DNA of 30,163 bases from IMG/VR virus record IMGVR_UViG_3300038305_000075, positions 1 to 30,163 of that record. One strand, written 5' to 3'. The position numbers were made by a program, and so were the translations under genes. Positions 1 to 7,200 of the stretch are shown piece after piece (within the stretch, counting starts at the first letter, position 1; every line of letters begins with the position of its first letter). Origin of the DNA: a virus. The notes under the pieces were generated by a model. The model made no database searches. It was given only the letters and a program-made list of their open reading frames with translations, and was not told the origin of the DNA.

Positions 1-52
1 ATACCAAAACTTCTTGTTTCTTTGTCATTTCAATTGTTGTTTCCTTGTTCAT
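1..52 (-). CDS. 5' end of a leftward gene (partial)
   Basis: An ATG on the minus strand at 52 opens a frame that stays open to the window edge, encoding about 17 residues (MNKETTIEMTKKQEVLV). The lead-in is A-rich with repeated AACAA, which is usual for Bacteroidetes-type translation starts lacking a Shine-Dalgarno. It faces away from the late genes and would be the first gene of a leftward transcript starting in the control region. Function cannot be judged from this fragment. Confidence 0.5.
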   Translation of the reverse strand, partial: MNKETTIEMTKKQEVLV

Positions 53-72
53 CTTGTTGTTATTTTGTTGTT

Positions 73-88
73 ATTAGATATGTCTAAT
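73..88. repeat. inverted repeat ATTAGA-N4-TCTAAT
   Basis: Perfect 6-bp arms (73-78 and 83-88) flank TATG, about 20 bp upstream of the leftward start codon at 52. Symmetry and place fit an operator for a dimeric repressor controlling the leftward transcript. No repressor gene is seen in this window, so the role is inferred. Confidence 0.35.
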
Positions 89-127
89 ATACGAATTGTC
101 AGCCGTTCCCGCAAATTATAACCGACT

Positions 128-144
128 TATTTTTGACAAATTTA
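128..144. promoter_or_regulatory. back-to-back TAnnTTTG elements (candidate divergent promoters)
   Basis: TATTTTTG on the plus strand (128-135) and TAAATTTG on the minus strand (137-144) both match the Bacteroidetes primary-sigma -7 consensus TAnnTTTG and are separated by one base. They point outward toward the two divergent transcripts. No TTG at the normal -33 spacing is visible for either, so they could be activator-dependent or fortuitous. Confidence 0.35.
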
Positions 145-220
145 TAGTGCAATTTTTCCCGCAGAGCTTGGCCTGGCAACTGACCGAAAAAATACGAATC
201 CTTTTCTACGCTGGTTGCTC

Positions 221-276
221 GGAGGGGGCGGGGGATTTTGAATGCTGGACTTGGGAAATTGTCCACTTGGGGGAAG
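221..276 (+). other. G-rich island
   Basis: In an otherwise AT-rich genome this stretch has four G runs of three or more: GGGGGCGGGGG at 224-234, GGG near 253-255 and GGGGG near 269-273. It also has a short inverted repeat TGGAC...GTCCA (246-250/261-265). It could fold into a long-loop G-quadruplex or hairpin, or be part of a packaging/terminase recognition site, as it sits upstream of the terminase genes. The role is unproven. Confidence 0.35.
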
Positions 277-319
277 AGTCATCTCCTTATACTATTATAA
301 TAATAGTAGAAGAGTAAAG

Positions 320-368
320 TAATACTATTATTATAATACTTTTACTATGGAAGTAAAAGTATAATACT
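320..368. repeat. TAATACT repeats with an 11-bp perfect hairpin
   Basis: TAATACT occurs at 320-326, 334-340 and 362-368, so the starts are 14 and 28 bp apart. ATACTTTTACT (336-346) pairs perfectly with AGTAAAAGTAT (352-362) around ATGGA. Immediately upstream (near 290-307) is another near-palindrome of TACTATTAT/AATAATAGTA. Regularly spaced short repeats in AT-rich DNA suggest a protein-binding array (operator, terminase site or origin iterons). Confidence 0.45.
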
Positions 369-450
369 AGTTTATTATAATAAAGGGGTTGTTTAGTGTG
401 ATGAATGGAAAAATTCATTATCTTGTACATTGATTTAAATACACTTTGCT

Positions 451-741
451 ATGGACTATGAAGACTTGTTTGTTTACTTAACTATGGGGCCGTTGCCCAA
501 GGGAAATATGAAGGCTAAGATGTTTGAACTGCACAATTCTCTTTACGGGAAGAGTAGGTACATCAGGAGCGTGGAGAACCCTAAGACGTTTTGCGGAAGT
601 TGCATACAGAGGGTGAAGGCGAACCTATGGAAGTGGTATCACTTTGATGAGAGCGCACCGAACTATGACAGCATCGTATTTGATAACAGGATGGGTATAC
701 ACAATATGCCAATCTATATCCAGAAGAAGTATGCCAAGTAA
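451..741 (+). CDS. small protein before terminase, CxxC motif
   Basis: 96 residues, first gene of the rightward block. A CGSC motif (C48, C51) is followed by basic and Trp-rich residues (QRVKANLWKWYHF), which suggests a small metal-binding or nucleic-acid-binding protein, but only one Cys pair is present. Its last 11 bases overlap the TerS-like gene, so the two are probably translated together. Small CxxC proteins just before terminase genes recur in Bacteroidetes phages as far as I recall. A role in packaging is inferred from position only. Confidence 0.75.
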   Translation: MDYEDLFVYLTMGPLPKGNMKAKMFELHNSLYGKSRYIRSVENPKTFCGSCIQRVKANLWKWYHFDESAPNYDSIVFDNRMGIHNMPIYIQKKYAK

Positions 742-1183
742 AAGAAACAGGAAAGGGGATGTCGTTAAGGGTAGCGGTAGCTCACTAACCACCCTACAAG
801 AAGAGTTCCTTCAGAGGTTATCGGAGGAAGGCTTTGATGCATCGTCTAAGATTGCAAGAGATTTGAATTACACATCGTACTATCGTGATCGTAGGAATCA
901 AGGCACGGCATTCCACAGAGAGTTGATGGCGATGGCGAACTCAGAGATGAAGTCTATAGAGGCAGCGAAGGGCACTAACCTGGCAGCACTGATTAAGATT
1001 CGTGACTTAGCTCTTTCGGAAGGGGATATGAAAGCTGCTATGGATTCAATTAGGATTATAAACGATATGCAAGGGTACAAGGCTCCGACTAAGGTGGAGC
1101 AGACTAAGATTGACATTACTGCTACGATTGACCTAACGGCTCCCACTGAAGAGCAAGACTATTTAGATATAGATGCAGATTAA
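731..1183 (+). CDS. terS: terminase small subunit-like protein
   Basis: 150 residues from ATG 731; an earlier in-frame ATG at 644 lies deep inside the preceding gene and is less likely. The N-terminal part (about 20-60) has a helix-turn-helix-like stretch around SSKIARDLNYTSYYRDRRN. Helical segments rich in Ala and Met follow (65-110), suitable for oligomerisation, and then an acidic tail. This is the usual TerS build: DNA-recognition HTH, ring-forming helices and a C-terminus that contacts TerL. It lies directly before TerL with an 11-base overlap. The sequence is too divergent to name the family, so the call rests mainly on layout and neighbours. Confidence 0.65.
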   Translation: MPSKRNRKGDVVKGSGSSLTTLQEEFLQRLSEEGFDASSKIARDLNYTSYYRDRRNQGTAFHRELMAMANSEMKSIEAAKGTNLAALIKIRDLALSEGDMKAAMDSIRIINDMQGYKAPTKVEQTKIDITATIDLTAPTEEQDYLDIDAD

Positions 1184-2420
1184 ATTATACACGCCTACCA
1201 AACCTCAAGTGGATTTCCATAAGCTTATACACGATCACCAGCCTTTCATAAGCTGTATCGTTGCGGGGAGGCAAACGGGCAAGACTTTCTTCATGCAGAA
1301 CGATTGTGTGATGAGAGCATTGAACAACCCTAAACACCGAATGTTCTGGGTAAGCCCAATACAAGACCAAGCAAACAAAGTGATGAAGGATATTGAAGCA
1401 ATGTTCAGTAATCACCAAGATGTATGGAACCAGATAGTCAAGCGTTATGACAGAAAGGCAAACGAACTTTATTTTTACAATGGCAGCTTTATTAAGTTTA
1501 GGTCTGCTGACAGTGGTGATAATTTGCGTGGTGCAACACTAGACTTCATCTACTTGGATGAAGCAGCATACATGAAGTTGGATTTCATAAACGAGGTACT
1601 ATTACCTATGGTCACACGTACCAACGGAAATGTATGTGCGGCCTCGACATTCAACGGCCCGAATTGGTTTTACGAATGGTACAAGGATGGACAAGTGGAA
1701 GATAATTGGGAACAAGTAAGAAGCATTAAGCGTACCTACTTAGACTTAAACGACAGCAAGGTGTCCAAGACTGTACTTGGTATAAAGAAGTCAATGACTC
1801 GATCACAGTTTGACCAGGAGTTTCTATGCAAGCCTGTAAGTTCGAGCACTCTTTTCAGCAACATAGAGGAGTGTACATCCACAGAGAAGAAGGAGTACGA
1901 GAGATTGTACATCGGTATGGATATCGGTGTGGCTCAAGATTACACTGTACTCACAGCAATCACTGAGAACTACGATGTGATAGACATAGACCGCTTCAAT
2001 TACAAAGAGGAGAACATGGATAGCGAAGAGTTCAAGGATAGAATAAAGGGATTCTACTTAAAGCACGATGATAAGTTAGCAGCCGTGTACTTCGAGGTCA
2101 ACAATAACGACTTGCTGTTTGATGACATCACGGATGACGATAGACTGTACAAGATGATACCGTTCCTTACAACAACCAAGAGCAAGCCAGAGATGGTCAA
2201 GAACTTGGTAAAGCTGTTCGAGGACAAGGAGATTACTATTCCTGTAAACGATGAGCTAACGAAAGAACTCTATGACTTCAAGTCAAAGAGGAATCCGATA
2301 ACAGGAAACCTTCAATTTTCTAACACTGAAGGGAAGCATGATGATATGGTCATGAGTTTAGCTATTGCGGCTTATTGTGCAAGAGAAGAACAAGATGGGG
2401 GTGTAACAATGTTCCTATGA
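1173..2420 (+). CDS. terL: terminase large subunit (packaging ATPase/nuclease)
   Basis: 415 residues. The ATPase half shows Walker A AGRQTGKT (31-38), Walker B IYLDE with D129 and catalytic E130, and the coupling motif ASTF (157-160). The nuclease half has the RNase H-like acidic set: D250 in GMDIG, E308 in YFEV, and D390/D391 in KHDDMVMS. The protein pumps DNA into the prohead through the portal and cuts the concatemer. All key residues are present, so it should be active. Length is normal for compact TerL proteins. The start overlaps the TerS-like gene by 11 bases and the stop overlaps the next start as ATGA. Confidence 0.95.
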   Translation: MQIKLYTPTKPQVDFHKLIHDHQPFISCIVAGRQTGKTFFMQNDCVMRALNNPKHRMFWVSPIQDQANKVMKDIEAMFSNHQDVWNQIVKRYDRKANELYFYNGSFIKFRSADSGDNLRGATLDFIYLDEAAYMKLDFINEVLLPMVTRTNGNVCAASTFNGPNWFYEWYKDGQVEDNWEQVRSIKRTYLDLNDSKVSKTVLGIKKSMTRSQFDQEFLCKPVSSSTLFSNIEECTSTEKKEYERLYIGMDIGVAQDYTVLTAITENYDVIDIDRFNYKEENMDSEEFKDRIKGFYLKHDDKLAAVYFEVNNNDLLFDDITDDDRLYKMIPFLTTTKSKPEMVKNLVKLFEDKEITIPVNDELTKELYDFKSKRNPITGNLQFSNTEGKHDDMVMSLAIAAYCAREEQDGGVTMFL

Positions 2421-3133
2421 TAACGTTTAAGGAACATATAAGCTATTCTAAGAGCTTAACTATAGACGATGATGGTATCGTGTCGGCTGAAGATTTAGAT
2501 GGCTTAGAGAAGCTTGATTTGCTTCGAAGGATGGCAGAGGTGTATCCCATTAAGGAAAGCAGAAGGATAACACCGTACATCAAAGAGAACTTCAATGTGA
2601 ATAAAGGGGTCATGGATTTAGTTCTTGGTCAGTTCATAATGATAGAACAGATACTCACGGGCAAGGCTAAGTTCAAATCAGACGAGGAAATGGAACTTGC
2701 CATACTAGAACTCGTCCTTAGACCTAAGCACCATGAGGAGTTTGACAACGTAAACCCTATTGAGAAACAACAGCACCGTGAAAAACTGCTAAACTCACCT
2801 GTGCAAGACTTGTACAATGTGCTTCAAAGGTATTTAGGTGATAGGGAACACATATTGTTCAATAAATTTAAAGGGGTTTTTTACGAGGTAAACGAAGAAA
2901 CTGATGAAATTGAGGAGAAGGTAGATAATACTAGCGAAACTGGTGCACAGTTTTACTCTCAATGGTACTGGTATTCTATAGTTCGTATGCTTGGGCAAGA
3001 AGATATAAGGAGATACTCGGAGATTTATATGTTGAGTATGTCTGATGTTTTACCAGAGATGAGCTACCTAGCTCAGAAGAACAAGGTTGAGTCAGCACAG
3101 CAAAGACAGAACGCAGCCCTTAGTAAATTGTAA
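2417..3133 (+). CDS. unknown, possible tail assembly chaperone
   Basis: 238 residues, starting at the ATGA overlap with terL (ATG 2417); a longer frame from GTG 2375 would lie inside terL. It is mostly helical and acidic. The C-terminal 60 residues (SQWYWYSIVRMLGQEDI, then SEIYMLSMSDVLPEMSYLAQ) resemble in spacing the second part of tail assembly chaperones, which have W/Y-rich helices followed by a LA.+NK-type helix. Two genes later comes the tape measure, which fits a chaperone that coats it. I see no frameshift extension of the kind many chaperones have. The family assignment is tentative. Confidence 0.45.
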   Translation: MITFKEHISYSKSLTIDDDGIVSAEDLDGLEKLDLLRRMAEVYPIKESRRITPYIKENFNVNKGVMDLVLGQFIMIEQILTGKAKFKSDEEMELAILELVLRPKHHEEFDNVNPIEKQQHREKLLNSPVQDLYNVLQRYLGDREHILFNKFKGVFYEVNEETDEIEEKVDNTSETGAQFYSQWYWYSIVRMLGQEDIRRYSEIYMLSMSDVLPEMSYLAQKNKVESAQQRQNAALSKL

Positions 3134-3138
3134 ATTAA
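3128..3138 (+). repeat. TTGTAAATTAA motif, copy 1
   Basis: Overlaps the TAA stop of the preceding gene (3131-3133) and ends 12 bases before the ATG at 3151. First of seven late-region copies discussed in the findings. Confidence 0.5.
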
Positions 3139-3150
3139 ATAAATGTAATT

Positions 3151-3588
3151 ATGAATAACCTATTGTCTTTTTACGATAAGGTGAAGGAGTTTTGTACGGC
3201 CCATCACATGATTAACGAGTTCATGCTACTTGGATCAGCAGAAGAATTAGGTAGTAGAGAATTTGGTTATAGAAGTTTTATAATGATACCCTCTCGCTCA
3301 AACATCTCAAGAGATTTAAGCAGACCTATATACACATTAACGTTTAATTGCACTATACTAGACCGCTGTGAAGTTTCTAACGAGCAAGGGTATGTTATCT
3401 CTACAGAAGAGAATCTGTTTGTAGTGGGTCAATTACAAGACTATCTCATACAAGATGACGAGAATTGTTACATCGATGACGTAGAGGTAGGATCGTTTTA
3501 TAATGAAGATGAAAATGTCACAGCTGCTTACTTTGATTTGACGATTTCATTTGCTAGAAAAAATTATAACGTAGCCATAAACAATTAA
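3151..3588 (+). CDS. putative neck/tail completion protein
   Basis: 145 residues, mixed alpha/beta with an acidic middle (DDENCYIDDVEVGSFY). There is no signal peptide or membrane span. It sits between the terminase block and the tape measure and overlaps the next gene by one base (TAATG), forming a pair with it. Small alpha/beta proteins at this place in siphoviruses are usually tail terminator or head-tail joining proteins, and the size fits. No diagnostic motif is visible, so this is a positional call. Confidence 0.5.
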   Translation: MNNLLSFYDKVKEFCTAHHMINEFMLLGSAEELGSREFGYRSFIMIPSRSNISRDLSRPIYTLTFNCTILDRCEVSNEQGYVISTEENLFVVGQLQDYLIQDDENCYIDDVEVGSFYNEDENVTAAYFDLTISFARKNYNVAINN

Positions 3589-4214
3589 TGTTAAGCGCAC
3601 CCCAACAGAGAGGACGGCTAAGATCCATAATAGTCAGAAGACTAAAGGAGTACAATATAGGCTATCAGCTTAGAAGCAATCTATCTGCATACGGACAGAC
3701 CGCTACTGGCTCTCTAGGAAGAAGAATAAGCTACGAGGCTAGAAATTTAAATGTATCAGTCTCTTCAGACATCGATGGAGGTACGGGATATATAGATAAC
3801 GTAGTTGTAACCATAGACCTTCCGTGGGAAAATAATTATGCTAGGAAATTAGACACTGAAGCTGGTGCTTCGGAGAATGCTGAGAGACAAATGATGCCCA
3901 GTATTGATGCTCTTGTACAATGGATTAATGCCAAGAACATTAAGACAACAATGACAGTCACATCTTCTTTAAAGTCTGGCGGTAGAAAAGAATATACTTA
4001 CACAGATACATTGTCATCCAAAAGAAGAATGGCTTGGTTTGTACAGCAAAACATAATAGAAGAAAACGAATTAAGAACTAGAAACGACTACGCAGAAGAA
4101 CTTCGTATTGAATTAGAGGACTTGTTAAATGAAGCAACTGAAGAGTGGTTCGATGAGATAAGTGTAGATTTCATGGGAGAGGTTTATGTAGAAATAGGAA
4201 ATATACTAGCATAA
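3588..4214 (+). CDS. putative HK97 gp10-like neck or tail completion protein
   Basis: 208 residues. The N-terminus is basic and helical (QQRGRLRSIIVRRLKEYNIG). A middle beta-rich part follows (VSSDIDGGTGYIDNVVVTIDLP), then a helix with a Trp (IDALVQWINAK), and an acidic helical C-terminus. The order of a basic N-terminal helix, a beta meander and a helical module with conserved Trp resembles gp10-like neck proteins that sit directly before tail genes. It starts at a TAATG overlap and ends two bases before the tape measure. Family membership is not certain. Confidence 0.45.
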   Translation: MLSAPQQRGRLRSIIVRRLKEYNIGYQLRSNLSAYGQTATGSLGRRISYEARNLNVSVSSDIDGGTGYIDNVVVTIDLPWENNYARKLDTEAGASENAERQMMPSIDALVQWINAKNIKTTMTVTSSLKSGGRKEYTYTDTLSSKRRMAWFVQQNIIEENELRTRNDYAEELRIELEDLLNEATEEWFDEISVDFMGEVYVEIGNILA

Positions 4215-4215
4215 A

Positions 4216-7200
4216 ATGGCAGAAAAAACGAATAGCACTCAAAACTTAAAGTATCAAGTAGCTGAGATAAAATCAGCGATGTCTGACCTTCAAAGAGAAA
4301 TCAGAGGTCTTTCAGAAGAAGGGGTAGAAGTCGTAAAGATATTTGAGAAAGTTGGCCAAGCAGTAAAGGGAAACGTTGCTGAAACCGAAAGGGTCACTGC
4401 TGAGATTCAGAAGTCTAAGCAAGCTATTATTGACTTCATAGCTCAAAAAGAAAAAGAAGGAACGATAGACGATGAATTGAGGTCTGGGCAAGCTTCTGCA
4501 TTAGAAGCATTAATAGGTCTAGAAAACAAGCTTAACCGATCTAAGCAAGGTGTACTACGCACTCTTTCTGAAACAGCAAAGGAAGAAAATAGAAAAAGGA
4601 AGCTTCAACAACAAGCTGCTGAGGAGAAGTTTAACGCTGACCAAAATGCAAAAGCTGCAATACAAGAGCAGTCAGCTGGTGAGAAAGAAATAAACAGAAT
4701 CCTAAGAGAGAAAGCCGCTCAAACAGCAGACATAAACGAGGAGGTATATAAGAGACAGCAAGCTGAGAGAGATGCTGTAGCTAGAGAAAAAGAATCTGCA
4801 CAGCTAAAGAAGCAGTCACTTAAAGAGCAGAAAGAGTTAGAGCAGTTCATGCTTGAGCAAAGCCTTCGTAGACAAGGCGAAAAGTATGACGAGGAAGAAC
4901 GCCTTGAGCAAGAGGCTCTAGAAAGAAAAAAGCAAGCAATTGCAGAACAAGCTAGGCTAGAGAAACAAGAAGCTCTAGCAGCTATTGAGAATGCTCAGAA
5001 AGAAAAAGCTGCCGATGACAAACTCAATCTTGCTAAGATAAGAAACAGTAAGCTATCGGTAAACAGAAGAGCAAAATTAGAAAATGATTATTGGACTGAT
5101 TTACAGTCGAACTACAGTGAGGACTCAGCAGAATACAAAGAGCTTGAAGTAAAGAAGTTAGCTGCCACCAAAAAATACGAAAGAGAAAGAGCCTCGGTAG
5201 TTAAGAAATTTAGAGGATCAAGAATAAAAGCTACTAAGGAAGAACAGAAAGGATTCTTTTCTCAGTTTAAAGATGGACTATTTAGCAAAGGACTAGGTAA
5301 ATCGCTAGGTAGATTAGCTGGTTTAGGAGGTATTGTACAAGCTGCTAGAAAAATTTTCCAAGGATTAAAGAAAGCTATAGTTGGTTCTTTTAAGGCATCC
5401 GTAGACTTCGAAGCACAACTTGCTCAGTTGCAAGCAGTTACTGGTATAAACAATAAGGAGTTAGCTCGTCTAGAGAAAAATGTACTTTCTGTTGCTGGTA
5501 GTACGAAGTTTACATCTGAGGAAATTGTACAGCTACAAACTGAACTTGGTAAGTTAGGGTTTAGTGTTAGTGAAATCGAAGCGGCTACCTTGGCTGTTGC
5601 ACGTACAGCTCAAGCACTTGGTGAAAAGGTTGGGCCTGTAGCCCAAAGAATTGGACAGATACTTAATCAGTTCAATCTTGCAGCGGCAGAGACTTCTAGA
5701 GTTTCGGATTCACTTGTGTCTGTAATAAACTCTTCTGCACTTTCATTCGAGGGATTTAGTACAGCACTACAGTACATTGGCCCATTGGGAGCTGAAGTAG
5801 GTACGACCTTTGAGGAAACTTCAGTTGCTATGGCACTCTTGGCTGATAATGGTTTTACAGCATCTCGTATCGGTACAGGTCTTCGTGGTATACTTACTGA
5901 GCTATCTAAAACTGGTAAAGACCTAAACACCGTAATAGAGGATTTGGCCAAAGAAGAGTTAACACTTGCTGAAGCGGTTGACCTAGTTGGCAAGCGTAAC
6001 GCTGCTCAGTTGATAACACTAGTAAGAACAGCAAAAGCTCAACAAGAAGTAGGTAGATCATTAAGTGATTTAACTAATGAATACTTCGATACAGGTTCCG
6101 CAGCAATCGCTGCATCTCAACAAGTAGATACCTTTCAAGGTAACTTAGACTTATTGAAGTCAGCTGTTAACCGTGTTCAAATTGCCTTTGGTAACTTTTT
6201 AAAAACTAGTAAGTTACTGAAACTAGCTCTAAGGTTTATTGATGAAGAGGGTTATAACGCTGCACTTTCAGCAGAGGCTATTGCCTCAGCAGATCCCGTT
6301 CTGTTCAGTAAGGGTATGCAAGAAGCTGCTGAAGCAGTGGGTGAGTTAAAAGGTAATTTAGCAGAGACAGCTGATGTAGAAAAAGTAGCGGCAGAACAAG
6401 CTGCTAAACTTTTAAAGAACGCAATCCTTGAACCTCAACAAGCAATATTAGACGGAGCAGCGGCAAGACTTGAACTTCTTGAAAAAGAGAGGGACAATTT
6501 AGTTGATGTAGAAATAATTAAAGCAAAGGCCGCTGGTGATGCGGATAGAGTAGCTAAGTTAGAAGCAAAACGAAGTGCTGATAATCTTACTGCAGAAGCT
6601 AAGTCTGGCTATGCTTTGAGGGACGTTAACAAATTCAATATAGCTGCTGCGGAGGTAGGTCGTGAGATAAATGAAAAGCGTTTAGTAATATCAGCAAGAA
6701 TAACTAAAGCAAAAGAAGAGCAAATTGCTGCCCAAAAGATAATAAACATAGCTACATCCGATGAGGTTAAAGCTCAAGAAAAGGCATTGGCTTTATTGAT
6801 AATGGAAGCTGGTCTAAATGAGGCTTTAGAAAATGAAAGGAAAAAAGTTTCTCAGGAAAGAGAGGCTGATTTAAAGAGGCTTCAGAATCTTAGAGACAAA
6901 GACTTGGATAGTCTTAAAAAAGCGAATGACTTTAATGTTGATGTTCAGAGTGAATACGCAGAGGTAGAAGCGAAAATAAATGGACTCCTTGATAAACAAA
7001 AGAAATTAAAAGCAGAAGGACAAGAATTAGAAGGAGAAGAGCTTCTTCTGTTTAATGCAAAGCTGGATCAGTACAAACAAGAAAGCAACTCTTTAGCAAA
7101 CTTAATAGTACAAAAAGGCGATTTAGAAAAGTTAGCTCAAAAAGAATTTGAAAAGGAGTTCAAGCAGTTAGCAAATAGGATAACGGCTAGAAAACAAGAA

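Larger units (their letters stand above)
53..450. promoter_or_regulatory. divergent control region between leftward and rightward genes
   Basis: This is the longest stretch without a convincing gene. It lies between a leftward gene start (52) and the rightward late genes (451). It holds an inverted repeat at 73-88, back-to-back TAnnTTTG elements at 128-144, a G-rich island at 221-276, an AT-rich block with TAATACT repeats and an 11-bp hairpin at 320-368, and a small inverted repeat ATGAAT/ATTCAT at 401-418. The last lies inside a 10-codon open frame (401-433). The position just before terminase also makes it a candidate for the packaging (cos/pac) site. A 73-codon TTG-start frame at 96-317 is not convincing as a gene. 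Confidence 0.55.

Noticed and set aside
96-317. 73-codon frame starting with TTG in the control region
   Set aside because: TTG start, Trp/Phe/Ile-rich unlikely composition (runs such as YTIIIIVEE from AT repeats), and it spans the G-rich island and palindromes.
436-448. TACACTTTG as a promoter for the gene at 451
   Set aside because: Spacer is one base too long for TAnnTTTG, and the transcript would begin beyond the start codon at 451.
898-1146. Antisense frame opposite the TerS-like gene
   Set aside because: Mirror of a real gene; hydrophobic composition arises from the complementary codons.
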